A program made the position numbers and the translations under genes. From Mycolicibacterium flavescens (GTDB taxonomy: Bacteria; Actinomycetota; Actinomycetes; Mycobacteriales; Mycobacteriaceae), in assembly GCF_001722335.1 (NCBI RefSeq), contig NZ_MIHA01000004.1:1-64000 (forward strand): a DNA stretch of 64,000 bases, written 5' to 3'. How positions within the stretch are numbered: position 1 is the first letter of the stretch; each line of letters begins with the position of its first letter. The notes below the pieces were generated by a model. It worked only from the letters and a program-made list of their open reading frames with translations. It was not told the DNA's origin and made no database searches. Below are positions 42,136 through 52,390 of the stretch, in pieces.

Positions 42136-42660
42136 ATGACGACCTTCGACGCTCGCCTCGCCAGTTATTCGTCACCGCTTCTGAGTCTGTTCCGCATCAT
42201 CGCGGGACTGATGTTCGCGCTGCACGGCAGCATGAAGTTATTTGGTTGGCCGATCGGGGAGGCCGTGCCGGTCGGCACCTGGCCGTTCTGGTGGGCCGGC
42301 ATCATCGAGCTGGTCGGCGGCCTGCTGATCACCGTCGGATTGTTCACGCGCATAGCGGCTTTCATCGCCTCCGGTGAGATGGCGGTGGCCTACTTCTGGA
42401 TGCACTGGCCGCCCCTGGACGGTCCGCCCGCGAGCTTCTGGCCGATGGAGAACGGTGGCGAGGTCGTGCTGCTGTACTGCTTCGGCTTCCTCGCGATCGC
42501 GGCGTTGGGTGCGGGCGCCTGGTCGGTCGACGCACGACGGCGCGGCGGTATGGGACGTTCGGCACCCGGGCGGGTGGTGTCCGGTACCGCGGCGCCCGCC
42601 GGTTACGCGACCGGAGCGCCGGTCCGGCGCGGCGGGCTGTTCAACCGCTTCCGGCGCTAG
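42136..42660 (+). CDS. DoxX family membrane protein
   Basis: 174 aa with four transmembrane helices: [76 protein letters not shown]; the HG-KLFG and [12 protein letters not shown] motifs are those of DoxX/DoxD proteins, and the Arg-rich tail is cytoplasmic. Actinobacterial DoxX proteins have been linked to redox and membrane-associated oxidoreductase complexes, but no function is assured. The asparaginase gene starts 8 nt after its stop, so the pair is one transcript. Confidence 0.87.
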   Translation: MTTFDARLASYSSPLLSLFRIIAGLMFALHGSMKLFGWPIGEAVPVGTWPFWWAGIIELVGGLLITVGLFTRIAAFIASGEMAVAYFWMHWPPLDGPPASFWPMENGGEVVLLYCFGFLAIAALGAGAWSVDARRRGGMGRSAPGRVVSGTAAPAGYATGAPVRRGGLFNRFRR

Positions 42661-42668
42661 GCGATCCC

Positions 42669-43685
42669 ATGCGCAGGGTTCTCGTCACAGTGGCGGCCGC
42701 AGTCGTCACGGCAGTGGGCGCGCTCGGGCTGTCGACCTCCCCGGCCGCCGCGCAGAACGCCCGTCTGGTCCTGATCACCACGGGCGGAACGATCGCCACG
42801 AGCACCGACGCATCCGGTGTACGCCGCCCGACTGTCGGCGGCGCGGAGCTCGCTTCGGGACTGGACATCGAGATCGTCGACCTGATGAAGAAGGACAGTT
42901 CGCAGTTGACTCCGGCCGACTGGGATGCGATCGGGGCGGCTGCGAAGAATGCGGTGGCCAATGGCGCCGACGGGGTGGTGATCACCCACGGCACCGACAC
43001 CATGGAAGACACCGCGATGTGGCTCGACGTGACGTATCAGGGCGGTCCGCCGATCGTGTTGACCGGCGCGCAACGCTCGTCGGATGCCCCCGATGCCGAC
43101 GGGCCCAAAAACCTGCGCGACGCCATGACGGTGGCAGCCAGTCCCGCAGCGCGCGACCAGGGCGTACTGATCGCGTTCGACGGCAATGTCTTTCAAGCGT
43201 TGGGCACCCGCAAGATGGACACCGCGGCGCTGTCCCCGTTCGCCGGCGCGCCGGTCGGCTCGGTCTCGGACGAGAATTTCACCTTGACCCAGCCCGCGCG
43301 ACGGCCGTTCATCGCCGACGTGTCGGCGGCCGGCGCACCACGCGTGGACATCGTGTCGGCTTACCCCGGCGACGGCCCGGGCCCGATCGACGCGGCGGTC
43401 GCCGCCGGTGCTCGCGGAATCGTGTTGGAGGCGTTGGGTTCCGGTAACGCCGGCGACGGTGTCGTCGACGCGGTCCGCAGGCACGCGCCCGCCGGGGTCG
43501 AGTTCGCCATCTCCACCCGGGTGCCGACCGGACCCGTCGAGGCCGAGTACGGCCCCGGTGACAACATGGTCCAGGCCGGCGCGGTGATGGTGCCGAACCT
43601 GCGGTCGAGCCAGGCGCGAGTGTTGGTGATGGCCGCCCTGGCCAGTGGCCACTCGGTGCGCGACGTGGTCAACCGTTGGGGATAG
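42669..43685 (+). CDS. ansA: Exported type II-like L-asparaginase
   Basis: 338 aa. Signal peptide [21 protein letters not shown] ending in AAA, then both asparaginase signatures: [11 protein letters not shown] with the nucleophile Thr and [14 protein letters not shown] with the second Thr/Asp pair. [20 protein letters not shown] is also typical. It would release ammonia from external asparagine. Transcribed with doxX just after glnA1, so ammonia release and assimilation genes are neighbours (inference). Equivalent role to M. tuberculosis AnsA, which is encoded elsewhere. Confidence 0.92.
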   Translation: MRRVLVTVAAAVVTAVGALGLSTSPAAAQNARLVLITTGGTIATSTDASGVRRPTVGGAELASGLDIEIVDLMKKDSSQLTPADWDAIGAAAKNAVANGADGVVITHGTDTMEDTAMWLDVTYQGGPPIVLTGAQRSSDAPDADGPKNLRDAMTVAASPAARDQGVLIAFDGNVFQALGTRKMDTAALSPFAGAPVGSVSDENFTLTQPARRPFIADVSAAGAPRVDIVSAYPGDGPGPIDAAVAAGARGIVLEALGSGNAGDGVVDAVRRHAPAGVEFAISTRVPTGPVEAEYGPGDNMVQAGAVMVPNLRSSQARVLVMAALASGHSVRDVVNRWG

Positions 43686-46331
43686 TCAGACCGTATCCCG
43701 TACGAACTCCAGAGGAATGACGGTCCCCTTGCTGAAATTGGTGACGAACAGCTGAGTGCCGTCCGGGCTGGAGGCGATGACGTTGAACACTGCGCCCAAC
43801 GTCGCGGTCGGCTCGGCGTCGAACACCAGGCCCTGGACGCCCTCGGCCACCGGATCGAGGTCGAGGACCTCCTGGTTGACGGTGTCGATCACGTACACAG
43901 TGCCCCCGCCGGCGTCGACGACGTAAGCGACGCTCCCATCAGGACTGAAGGCGACGTTCACCGGCAGGTTTCCGGTCGCCAATTCGGCGACGATGACGGG
44001 ATTGTCGGGGTCCTGCACGTCGATCACGTTGACGCTGCCGGTGATCGGGGAAATGTCTCCGCCGAAGACTGTCGGGTCGAACCCGTTCATCGTCAGCACC
44101 GGGACGTAGAGGTACCTGCCGTCGCTGGACGCGAAATAGCCGTAGTCACCTTGGATCGGGAGCGGCGCGCCGACGACCTCGTTGGTCGTCAAGTCGATCG
44201 TGACGATCTCACCCGAGTACCTGAAATCGGTGACTTCATAGGTCGTACCGTCCTGCGTGTAGGTCTGGCCGTTACGCACCACGTACATCCGGGTGCCGTC
44301 GGCGTTGAATGCGGCGCTGATCGGGAATTGGGCGGTGCCCGTGCTTGTCCCGTCGCCGTTGTCGACAACAACCGGAGGGTCGGTCACGCCGATCTCGTCG
44401 ATCACCGTGTGGTAGGTCGCCGTGTTCGCGGGGTCGGTGTCGACGACGGAGATCCTCCCGAACTGCTGGTCGATCACATACAGCGGTCTGCCGTCCGGGC
44501 TGGCGACCGGAATCACTCCGCCGCCTGTATCCAACTCGATCGGGTCGAGCAGCGCGTTGTCGTCGGTGTCGATCACCAGGACCGTGCTGCCGGCCGCGAT
44601 GTACAGCCGGTCGCCCGCCTGGGTGAGCAGCAGCGCTCTCCCGTCGAGTTCGACCTCGTCGACCAACTGGAGATAGTCGGCTTCGTCAGGGTCAGCGCCG
44701 AACACGGCCAGTGTCGTGGAATTGCCGCTGAAGACATTGGAGTTCAGAACGTATGTATAGCGGTCGGTCACCACGGTGCCTGCCGGATTGGTCGCTTCGG
44801 GATCGTCGGCCCCGGGGCTGGTCACGATAGGAGCGCCGGCGACGAAACGACCGGATGGGAGATCCGGCAGATTGAGGACATAGTCGGGCTCCTCGGCGGC
44901 CGCGGCGAAGGACATCGACCGCATCGAGAAGGTCTGAACCGTCTGGGGAGCCTCGACCGTGGTGACCTGGAGTCCGACCGAATCGGTGGTGTCCAGGCCG
45001 AGCGCCGCACGCAGCATGCCTGCCTGAGTCGGCGTGAGAATCAGTTCGTATTCGCCGGTTTCCTCGTTGTAGGTCTCTTCGTAGATGTAGTACTTCGGCT
45101 CGAACCCCGGTGCGATCGTGACATGGACAACTTCGGCAGGGTCGAATTGCAGTGTCTGCTCGACGGTTCCATCGTCCTGCTGGGTCGGCGGATCCGGGTC
45201 CTCGGGCTGCGTCGGGTCGTCCTCGCCGGCTTCGATGTCGACGGCGACGGTCGCGGTCTTGCGGTTGATGCCGAACAACCCGCCGGGGTCGCTCGCGGTG
45301 ATCGTGATGACATCGTCTCCGTCGAAATCCGCACCGGGCGTGTACCGGAACGTGTTCGCGCCGGTCTTCTCGATCGTGCCCTCCGGTCCTCCGGTCGCAC
45401 TGAAGGTCAACGCGTCCCCGTCGGGGTCGCTCGCCTGGGCGTCCTCGCCGTCGATGTCGACCGTGATGGTGAACGTGCCGTCGGTGTTCTCGTCGACCTG
45501 TGCGCCGGTGATGACGGGCGCATTGTTGGAGAAGGTGCGTTCGAATGTCGAGAACTGCCTACGCACGAACGCCAAAATTCCTAGGACAAGCGGGTTTTCG
45601 CCGCTCGGCGTATTCGGACCTCCGACGAACGCGCTCAGCACCTCGCCGATGATGCGTAGCGGCAGGGTGATCAGTGCCGAAATCGGATTCTGGACGACCG
45701 CACGTGTCTCGGTGACCGGAGTTGCCTCAGAACGCGGTGCCGGCGCCGGAACGTCGTCGACGACGGTTGTGAACGAAGCGGCGGAAGCTCCGTCATCGGG
45801 ACCGGCGACGGCTTTTCGCTGTGTGTGCGAGCCCGGCGCCGGGGTGTCCTCGACGGTGTGTTTCTCCGGTTCTGGCTGCGGACTGACAGCGACATGCTGC
45901 GGCAGCGAATCCGTGCCCGCGGGCACCGGCGATCCGCTGCTCGACTGGGGTCTTGCCTCGTTCGCGGGAGATTCCTCTCCCGCCAACTCCTCGGCATCCT
46001 CGTCGACGGCGTCTTCCTCGCCGGCCTCTGCGCCCGACGCTCCGTCATGTGTGGAGGTGTCGGTGGTGTCGGCTGCGACGTTCATCTCCGGTGGGGTGAT
46101 GTCGTCCGGTCCCGATCCGCCCGGCTCGTTCTCGTCCGAAGCTTCGACGTCTGACGTCTGTGCCGCCGGATTCTCCGGCGACGTGCCGCTCGGGGCCCCC
46201 GCCCCTGCGCTGACCGAACCCGAGTCCGTGTCCTGAGCCGGTGCGATACCCGGATTGGTCGCGACGGCGGCTCCGATCCCGAGTGCTACGGCCAAAGCCC
46301 CGATCCGTCCGATGTACTGGGCGTGCGTCAT
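43686..46331 (-). CDS. Large secreted surface protein: acidic linker, cadherin/Ig-like repeat, YVTN beta-propeller
   Basis: 881 aa from the ATG at 46331 (GGGAGGG upstream). An N-terminal signal of the mycobacterial YIGRIGALAVALGIGAAVA type is followed by about 170 residues of acidic, Ser/Pro/Glu-rich sequence. Then FSNNAPVITGAQVDEN begins a VCBS/cadherin-like domain (DPDGDALTF ... DFDGDDVITITASDPGG), and from about residue 480 blades of a YncE/YVTN-type beta-propeller (VAFSPDGSVAYVVDAGGGTVYVIDT). The family is expanded in fast-growing mycobacteria. Probable cell-surface protein; ligand unknown. It abuts the asparaginase stop with no spacer. Confidence 0.85.
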   Translation of the reverse strand: MTHAQYIGRIGALAVALGIGAAVATNPGIAPAQDTDSGSVSAGAGAPSGTSPENPAAQTSDVEASDENEPGGSGPDDITPPEMNVAADTTDTSTHDGASGAEAGEEDAVDEDAEELAGEESPANEARPQSSSGSPVPAGTDSLPQHVAVSPQPEPEKHTVEDTPAPGSHTQRKAVAGPDDGASAASFTTVVDDVPAPAPRSEATPVTETRAVVQNPISALITLPLRIIGEVLSAFVGGPNTPSGENPLVLGILAFVRRQFSTFERTFSNNAPVITGAQVDENTDGTFTITVDIDGEDAQASDPDGDALTFSATGGPEGTIEKTGANTFRYTPGADFDGDDVITITASDPGGLFGINRKTATVAVDIEAGEDDPTQPEDPDPPTQQDDGTVEQTLQFDPAEVVHVTIAPGFEPKYYIYEETYNEETGEYELILTPTQAGMLRAALGLDTTDSVGLQVTTVEAPQTVQTFSMRSMSFAAAAEEPDYVLNLPDLPSGRFVAGAPIVTSPGADDPEATNPAGTVVTDRYTYVLNSNVFSGNSTTLAVFGADPDEADYLQLVDEVELDGRALLLTQAGDRLYIAAGSTVLVIDTDDNALLDPIELDTGGGVIPVASPDGRPLYVIDQQFGRISVVDTDPANTATYHTVIDEIGVTDPPVVVDNGDGTSTGTAQFPISAAFNADGTRMYVVRNGQTYTQDGTTYEVTDFRYSGEIVTIDLTTNEVVGAPLPIQGDYGYFASSDGRYLYVPVLTMNGFDPTVFGGDISPITGSVNVIDVQDPDNPVIVAELATGNLPVNVAFSPDGSVAYVVDAGGGTVYVIDTVNQEVLDLDPVAEGVQGLVFDAEPTATLGAVFNVIASSPDGTQLFVTNFSKGTVIPLEFVRDTV

Positions 46332-46512
46332 GTGTCCCTCCCGCGCCCAGCGACCTCCGCTGCGGCTTATGGGAGACAACGGTAGGTACGAAATCGCGGC
46401 GAGGAATCAGGGGTTTCCCTACCCGCCCCCCTAGACTTCAGCAACGTCAACTGACGGGACAAACCACGCGACCAAGATCGAAAACGCCCCGACCGGTAAT
46501 GTTCGGGCAAAC
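46332..46512. other. 181-nt spacer upstream of the surface protein
   Basis: No coding potential seen. On the minus strand TTGACG (about 46456-46451) is followed by G-runs (TAGGGGGGCGGGTAGGG) and AAACCCC, a possible promoter of unclear sigma class. No terminator recognised. Confidence 0.3.
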
Positions 46513-47373
46513 TCAGCGATCCAGCCCGAGATCCTTGCGGAACCGCTTCATCCCGTCGATCTTCTCCGCCAGCGTGGCCTGCGGGCCGGCGTAGAACATC
46601 CACGGCATCGTGACGATCCCGTCTATGCCGCCGGCCTCGGCGCGCTCGTAGTGCTCTGGCGTGAACGCATCCGTCAGCGGGGTGATCACGGTGAAGTCGT
46701 CCATCGTCAGACCGTCCTCGGCCCGCAGTTCGCGCAGCCGGGCGATGCGCTCCAACGCACGGTCGGTGGTGATCAGGTCGCCGATCCAGCCGTCGTGGCG
46801 GGCCGCTCGACGCAACGCGATGTCCGACAGTCCCCCGACATAGATCGGGATCGGCGGCGGCGACGGCTCCATCTCCAACCGCGGGGCCTGATAGAACTCG
46901 CCGTCGAACTCCGTGTAACCCGGCTTCCACAGTTCCTTCATCAGGCTCAGCATCTCGTCAGTGCGCTTGCCCCGCCGCGCGAACTGCTGGCCCATCAGCT
47001 CGAATTCCTCGCGACACCAACCCACACCGATACCGAGCTCGACCCGGCCGTCGGCCAGCACCGCCGCGGTGCCGATCGATTTCGCCGCCGAGTAGGGGTC
47101 GCGCATCGCGGGCAGGTACACCGTGGTGACGAACCGCACCTGCGACGTGACCAGCGCCAGCGCGCCGATCAACACCCACGGGTCCGGCCAGTCCGTGAAC
47201 GGCTCCCACCGCCGACGACCGTCCTTGGTGTACGGATACGGCGTCTCGAGCGTCTCGAGGTTGACCACATGATCGGGCACACCCAACCCCTCGTACCCGA
47301 GATCATCTGCCGCCTTGGCGATTTCGACGACCTCGCGGGTGTCGAGGAACGCCAGGCTGACGTAGAACCTCAT
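46513..47373 (-). CDS. LLM class F420-dependent oxidoreductase
   Basis: 286 aa, TIM-barrel of the luciferase-like family. EIAKAADDLGYEGLGVPDHVV at the start, ELGIGVGWCREEFELMGQQFARRGKRTDEML (the LLM signature) and PIYVGGLSDIALRRAARHDGWIG. Mycobacteria use cofactor F420 with many of these. The ATG overlaps the thioesterase stop (ATGA). Substrate unknown. With the thioesterase it looks like a small catabolic pair inserted next to glnE. Confidence 0.88.
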   Translation of the reverse strand: MRFYVSLAFLDTREVVEIAKAADDLGYEGLGVPDHVVNLETLETPYPYTKDGRRRWEPFTDWPDPWVLIGALALVTSQVRFVTTVYLPAMRDPYSAAKSIGTAAVLADGRVELGIGVGWCREEFELMGQQFARRGKRTDEMLSLMKELWKPGYTEFDGEFYQAPRLEMEPSPPPIPIYVGGLSDIALRRAARHDGWIGDLITTDRALERIARLRELRAEDGLTMDDFTVITPLTDAFTPEHYERAEAGGIDGIVTMPWMFYAGPQATLAEKIDGMKRFRKDLGLDR

Positions 47374-48002
47374 CCGGCGTCCCGCGCCCACGCCGGCTGG
47401 ATGAACACGCCCTCGGCCTCCACGGTCGGACCGTTGGCGTCCTTGAGGTAGCCGCGCGTGAACGTCTTGACCCCTTCGCTGCGCTCCACGAACGCTTCGG
47501 CCCGCAGCGGGCCCAGCGGTGTGCCGCGCCGATACCGCAGCGAGATCGTGCCGGTGAACTTCGGCTGGGTCAGCGCCTGGCTGGCCGCCTCCCCGAGCAG
47601 ATGGTCGAGCACCAGCGCGCAGACGCCGCCGTGCACCCGACCGGGCGGGCCCTCGTAGGCCCCGCTGAGCGTGAACTCGCTCCAGCAGCTGCCGTCGTCC
47701 TCGTGGTGGATGACCATCGGCGGCGCGATCGCATTGCGCAGCCCCACAGCCGGATTCGACCACACCACCGGGCGGCCGGTGTGTTCGTGCACCATCGGAA
47801 CGCCGGCGCGCTGCTGGGTCTCGAGAAGTTCGGCGATCGCGTCGATCTTCTTCTGCGCTTCGGCGACGGCGTCAGCATCGACCACGGTGTTCAGGCTGGC
47901 GTTGATGAGTCTGCGCACCGACTCGGTCAGCGGCCCGTACAGCGCCCGCTGGCGTCGGTACTCGTCCTCGGAGATCACGTCGACCCCGAAATCCATGTTC
48001 AT
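47370..48002 (-). CDS. Hotdog-fold thioesterase, PaaI-like
   Basis: 210 aa. A helical N-terminal extension (about 60 residues) precedes a hotdog domain: GAYEGPPGRVHGGVCALVLDHLLGEAAS is the PaaI/YbgC-type helix with the HGG motif. Likely hydrolyses an acyl-CoA. Only 10 nt after the glnE stop and coupled to the LLM gene, so it probably belongs to the glnE transcript, although no link with nitrogen control is evident. Confidence 0.84.
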   Translation of the reverse strand: MNMDFGVDVISEDEYRRQRALYGPLTESVRRLINASLNTVVDADAVAEAQKKIDAIAELLETQQRAGVPMVHEHTGRPVVWSNPAVGLRNAIAPPMVIHHEDDGSCWSEFTLSGAYEGPPGRVHGGVCALVLDHLLGEAASQALTQPKFTGTISLRYRRGTPLGPLRAEAFVERSEGVKTFTRGYLKDANGPTVEAEGVFIQPAWARDAG

Positions 48003-48012
48003 TCGCTGCGTC

Positions 48013-50973
48013 TCATTCTCCGAAGACCTTCCGTACCACAGCTTTCGCCCGCCGCGTCACCCGCAGGTAGTTGTCCAGGAACTCGCCGCCGTCGTCGGTG
48101 TCCCACCCGGCGGCCACCGCCACCGCGTTGAGTTGGCGGCCCGGACCGGGCAGCTGATCGGTCGGTTTGCCGCGCACCAGCACCAGCGCGTTGCGGGCCC
48201 TGGTGGCCGTCAACCACGCCTGGCGCAGCAGTTCGACGTCGCCTTCGGCGATCAACTCGGCGGCGCCGATTGCGTTCAGCGACTGCAGCGTCGACGTGTT
48301 GTGCAGCGCGGGCACCTTGTGCGCGTGCCGCAGTTGCAACAGCTGCACCGTCCACTCGATGTCGGCAAGCCCGCCGCGGCCCAACTTGGTGTGGGTGTTC
48401 GGGTCGGCGCCGCGGGGCAGTCGCTCGGCGTCCACCCGCGCCTTGATCCGCCGGATCTCGCGGACCGCCTCGGCGGACACCCCGCCCGAGGGATAGCGCG
48501 TCTTGTCGATCATCCGCAGGAACCGCTCGCCGAGGTCCTCGTCGCCGGCCACCCGGTGCGCCCGCAACAGGGCCTGCACCTCCCACGTCTGCACATAGCG
48601 CGCGTAGTACGCCTCGTAGGAGGCCAGCGTGCGCACCAGCGGACCGTTGCGCCCCTCGGGACGCAGGTTGGCGTCGATCTCCAGCGGCGGGTCCGCGCTG
48701 GGCGTCCCCAGCAGCGAGCGCACCTGTTCGGCGACGGTCACCGCCCACTTCACCGCGGCCGACTCCTCGACGCCCGCGTGCGGTTCGCACACGAACAGCA
48801 CGTCGGCGTCGGAGCCGTAGCCCAATTCGCCGCCGCCCAGCCGCCCCATCCCGATCACCGCGATCTTGGCCAGCGGCCCGCGCTCGGCACTGTTGGCCCG
48901 GATCACCGCCTCCAGCGCCGCCTGCAGCACCGCCACCCACACCGACGTCAACGCCCGGCACACCTCGGTCACCTCGAGCATCCCGAGCAGATCCGCCGAC
49001 GCGATCCGGGCCAGTTCCCGCCTGCGCAGCGTGCGGGCCGCCGCGATCGCCCGCTGCGGATCGGAATACCGTCCCGCCGAGGCGACCAGCGCCCGGGCCA
49101 CGCCGTCGGGTTCGGAGTCGAGCAGTTTCGGTCCGTTGGGCCCGTCGGCGTACGCCTGGATCACCTCGGGCGCCCGCATCAACAGGTCGGGCACGTAGGC
49201 CGACGTGCCCAGCACCCGCATCAACCGCTTCGCCACGGCGCTCTCGTCGCGCAGCGTCGCCAGGTACCACCGCTGCTCGGACAGCGCATCGCTGATGCGC
49301 CGGTACGACAGCAGCCCGGCGTCGGGATCCGGTGTGTCGGAAAGCCAATTCAGCAGCGTGGGCAGCAGCACCTGCTGCACCCGGCCGCGGCGGGCGCTGG
49401 AACTGGTCAGCGCCCGCAGATGGGTCAGCGCGCTCTGCGGACCCTCGTAGCCCAGCGCGGCGAGCTGGCGTTCGGCGGCCTTCGTCGTCATACCGTCGGA
49501 CAGCTCGACGGCGGTCTGCCCCACCGACTCCAGCAGCGGTTGGTAGAACAACTTCTCGTGCAGCCGCGACACCCGCAGGCTCTGCCGTTTGAGTTCCTCG
49601 CGCAGCACGCCGAGCGCGTCGTGGCGGCCGTCGGGCCGCATGTGCGCGGCGCGGGCCAGCCACCGCAGCGCCTCGTCGTCGTCGTCATCGGGCAGCAGGT
49701 GCGTGCGAACGAGCCGCTGCAGCTGCAGTCGGTGTTCGAGCAGCCGCAGAAACTCGTACGACGCGGTCAGATTCGCGGCGTCGTCGCGCCCGACGTAACC
49801 GCGCTCGCCCAGCGCGGCCAGCGCGTCCACGGTCGACGCGACGTGCAGCGCCTCGTCGTTGCGGCCGTGCACCAACTGCAGAAGCTGCACCGCGAACTCG
49901 ACGTCGCGCAGCCCGCCGGTCCCCAGCTTGAGCTCCCGCGAGCGTTGACCGGCCGGCACGAGTTCCTCCACGCGCCTGCGCATCGCCTGCACTTCGGCGA
50001 CGAAATCCTCGCGCTCACAAGCCGTCCACACCATCGGCATGAGCGCCTCGATGTAGGCCCGGCCCAGTTCTGGATCGCCCGCCGCCGGGCGTGCCTTCAT
50101 CAGCGCCTGGAACTCCCACGTCTTGGCCCACCGCTGGTAGTAGGCGACGTGAGACTCCAGCGTGCGCACCAGCTGGCCATGCTTGCCCTCGGGCCGCAAC
50201 GCCGCGTCGACTTCGAAGAACGCGTCGGCGGCGAACCTCATCAACTCACCGGCCACCCGGGTGGCGACCGCGTCGGCATTGTCGACGACGAAGATGACGT
50301 CGACGTCGCTGACGTAATTCAGTTCGCGTGCACCGCATTTGCCCATCGCGATGACCGCGATCCGTGGCGGGTTGTCGCCACCGGCGGTCTTGATCGCAAG
50401 GTGCAGCGCGGCTTCCAGGGCCGCGTCGGCGAGGTCGGACAGGTGCGCGCCGACCGCGGTGAACGGCAGCACCGGTTCGTTCTCCACGGTCGGCGCCAGG
50501 TCGAGTGCGGCCAGCACCAGCAGCCGGTCCCGGTACAGCTTGCGCAGCGGCAGCAGCGCCGCGTTCTTGTCGGGGGCTTCGTCTGCCAACGCCACGAACG
50601 CCTCGCGCAGCGCCTCGGCGTCGGGCAACTGCACATCGCCGGCGAGCTGCCGCCAGTTCTCGGGGTGCGCGACGAGGTGGTCACCGAGGGCCATCGACGC
50701 CCCGAACACACCGAACAGCCGCCCGCGCAGCCCGCGATCGGTGAGCAGGTTGCGGTTCAGTTCCGCCCAGTCGTCGCCCAGCGCCTCGGCGAGTCGCACC
50801 ATGGTGCGCAGGGCGACGTCGGTGTCGGGAGCCCGCGACAGCGACCACAACAGCTCGACATGGTCCTCGGTGTTCCAGCCGAGCCGGTCGAGGTCCGCGG
50901 GCGCCGAGGGTTCAACCAGTCCGAGCCGCCCCACGCTGGGCAGCTTCGGGCGCTGCGTCGCAGGTTTGGCCAC
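48013..50973 (-). CDS. glnE: Bifunctional glutamine synthetase adenylyltransferase/adenylyl-removing enzyme
   Basis: 986 aa (M. tuberculosis GlnE 994 aa). Two nucleotidyltransferase domains: [19 protein letters not shown] in the N-terminal (deadenylylating) half and [21 protein letters not shown] in the C-terminal (adenylylating) half, each with GS-x-DxD metal aspartates, and helical bundles with [15 protein letters not shown] and [19 protein letters not shown]. Modifies GlnA1 at Tyr406. GTG at 50973; TACCTT ends 6 nt upstream, so it may have its own leaderless promoter in the 25-nt gap after glnA2. Confidence 0.97.
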   Translation of the reverse strand: MAKPATQRPKLPSVGRLGLVEPSAPADLDRLGWNTEDHVELLWSLSRAPDTDVALRTMVRLAEALGDDWAELNRNLLTDRGLRGRLFGVFGASMALGDHLVAHPENWRQLAGDVQLPDAEALREAFVALADEAPDKNAALLPLRKLYRDRLLVLAALDLAPTVENEPVLPFTAVGAHLSDLADAALEAALHLAIKTAGGDNPPRIAVIAMGKCGARELNYVSDVDVIFVVDNADAVATRVAGELMRFAADAFFEVDAALRPEGKHGQLVRTLESHVAYYQRWAKTWEFQALMKARPAAGDPELGRAYIEALMPMVWTACEREDFVAEVQAMRRRVEELVPAGQRSRELKLGTGGLRDVEFAVQLLQLVHGRNDEALHVASTVDALAALGERGYVGRDDAANLTASYEFLRLLEHRLQLQRLVRTHLLPDDDDDEALRWLARAAHMRPDGRHDALGVLREELKRQSLRVSRLHEKLFYQPLLESVGQTAVELSDGMTTKAAERQLAALGYEGPQSALTHLRALTSSSARRGRVQQVLLPTLLNWLSDTPDPDAGLLSYRRISDALSEQRWYLATLRDESAVAKRLMRVLGTSAYVPDLLMRAPEVIQAYADGPNGPKLLDSEPDGVARALVASAGRYSDPQRAIAAARTLRRRELARIASADLLGMLEVTEVCRALTSVWVAVLQAALEAVIRANSAERGPLAKIAVIGMGRLGGGELGYGSDADVLFVCEPHAGVEESAAVKWAVTVAEQVRSLLGTPSADPPLEIDANLRPEGRNGPLVRTLASYEAYYARYVQTWEVQALLRAHRVAGDEDLGERFLRMIDKTRYPSGGVSAEAVREIRRIKARVDAERLPRGADPNTHTKLGRGGLADIEWTVQLLQLRHAHKVPALHNTSTLQSLNAIGAAELIAEGDVELLRQAWLTATRARNALVLVRGKPTDQLPGPGRQLNAVAVAAGWDTDDGGEFLDNYLRVTRRAKAVVRKVFGE

Positions 50974-50979
50974 CCTAGA

Positions 50980-50985
50980 AAGGTA
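50980..50985 (-). promoter_or_regulatory. -10 TACCTT, leaderless-type, for glnE
   Basis: TACCTT on the minus strand ends 6 nt before the glnE GTG, within the 25-nt gap after glnA2. Confidence 0.4.
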
Positions 50986-50998
50986 GCGCGAGCCTCGC

Positions 50999-52339
50999 TT
51001 ACAGAGACAGGTAGGCCTTCAGCTCGAACGGCGTGACGTGGCTGCGGTAGTTCTCCCACTCGGCGCGCTTGTTACGCAGGAAGTAGTCGAACACGTGCTC
51101 GCCCAACGCTTCCGCGACCAGCTCGGAGTTCTCCATCTCGCTCAGCGCGACACCGAGGCTGCCCGGCAGCTCCTTGTAACCCATCGCGCGGCGCTCCTCG
51201 GGGGTGAGCGTCCAGACGTTGTCCTCGGCTTCAGGCGCCAGCACGTAGTTCTTCTCGATGCCGCGCAGGCCGGCGGCCAGCAGCACCGCGAACGTGAGGT
51301 AGGGGTTGCACGCCGAGTCGGGGCTGCGCACCTCGACGCGCCGCGACGACGCCTTGCGCGGCGTGTACATCGGGACCCGCACCAGGGCCGACCGGTTGGC
51401 CGCCCCCCAGGACGCCGCGGTCGGCGCCTCTCCGCCGTGCACCAGGCGCTTGTAGGAGTTCACCCACTGGTTGGTGACCGCGCTGATCTCGTTGGCGTGC
51501 TCGAGGATTCCCGCGATGAACGACTTGGCGACGTCGGAGAGCTGCAGCGGATCGTCGGGGCTGTGGAACGCGTTGGTCTCGCCCTCGAACAGGCTCATGT
51601 GCGTGTGCATGGCCGAGCCGGGATGTTCGGCGAACGGCTTGGGCATGAACGACGCGCGCACGCCGTCGCCCAGCGCCACTTCCTTGACCAGGTACCGGAA
51701 CGTCATCACGTTGTCGGCCATCGACAGCGCGTCGGCGTAGCGCAGGTCGATCTCCTGCTGGCCGGGCGCGCCCTCGTGGTGGCTGAACTCGACCGAGATG
51801 CCCATCTGCTCCAGCGCATCGATGGCGTGCCTGCGGAAGTTGGGTGCCGAGTCGTGCACGGCCTGGTCGAAGTAGCCGCCGTTGTCGGCCGGTTGCGGCG
51901 GGGTGCCGTCGTCGGCTCCGGGCTTGAGCAGGAAGAACTCGATCTCCGGGTGTACGTAGCAGGAGAAGCCGAGATCGCTGGCCTTGGCGAGTTGACGGCG
52001 CAGCACGTGGCGGGAGTCGGCCCACGAGGGTGAGCCGTCGGGCATGGTGATGTCGCAGAACATCCGGGCCGAGTGGTGCTTACCGGAACCGTCGGCCCAC
52101 GGCAGCACCTGGAACGTCGACGGATCGGGGCGGGCCACCATGTCGGCTTCGGACACGCGGGCGAAACCCTCGATCGCCGAACCGTCGAACCCGATGCCCT
52201 CCTCGAAGGCGCCCTCGAGTTCGGCGGGGGCGATCGCAACCGATTTCAGGTATCCGAGCACGTCGGTGAACCACAGCCGGACGAAGCGGATGTCGCGTTC
52301 CTCCAGCGTGCGCAGCACGAATTCCTTCTGCCGATCCAT
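50999..52339 (-). CDS. glnA2: Glutamine synthetase GlnA2
   Basis: 446 aa, same length as Rv2222c. [69 protein letters not shown] are GS motifs. The region equivalent to the adenylylation loop reads [13 protein letters not shown]: no tyrosine at the GlnE target, so it is probably not adenylylated. A true ammonia-assimilating role is doubtful; M. tuberculosis GlnA2 is dispensable. Followed by glnE 25 nt downstream. A TACGCT -10 lies 6 nt before the ATG. Confidence 0.95.
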   Translation of the reverse strand: MDRQKEFVLRTLEERDIRFVRLWFTDVLGYLKSVAIAPAELEGAFEEGIGFDGSAIEGFARVSEADMVARPDPSTFQVLPWADGSGKHHSARMFCDITMPDGSPSWADSRHVLRRQLAKASDLGFSCYVHPEIEFFLLKPGADDGTPPQPADNGGYFDQAVHDSAPNFRRHAIDALEQMGISVEFSHHEGAPGQQEIDLRYADALSMADNVMTFRYLVKEVALGDGVRASFMPKPFAEHPGSAMHTHMSLFEGETNAFHSPDDPLQLSDVAKSFIAGILEHANEISAVTNQWVNSYKRLVHGGEAPTAASWGAANRSALVRVPMYTPRKASSRRVEVRSPDSACNPYLTFAVLLAAGLRGIEKNYVLAPEAEDNVWTLTPEERRAMGYKELPGSLGVALSEMENSELVAEALGEHVFDYFLRNKRAEWENYRSHVTPFELKAYLSL

Positions 52340-52345
52340 GGTCGC

Positions 52346-52351
52346 AGCGTA
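52346..52351 (-). promoter_or_regulatory. -10 TACGCT, leaderless-type, for glnA2
   Basis: TACGCT on the minus strand ends 6 nt before the ATG at 52339. Confidence 0.5.
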
Positions 52352-52361
52352 GGCACCGGCT

Positions 52362-52377
52362 GTTAATTCTGTGTTAC
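52362..52377 (-). promoter_or_regulatory. Possible single GlnR-like site before glnA2
   Basis: Minus strand GTAAC-n6-TTAAC, with the AC-n9-AC spacing of mycobacterial GlnR sites, centred about 30 nt upstream of the predicted transcription start. Confidence 0.35.
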
Positions 52378-52390
52378 ACGGCGGCTGCGA

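Noticed and set aside
47671..51036. Open frame of over 1100 codons on the plus strand opposite glnE
   Set aside because: Shadow of glnE: no domain, heavy Arg/Gln/His/Pro, and the glnE frame has clear twin nucleotidyltransferase motifs.
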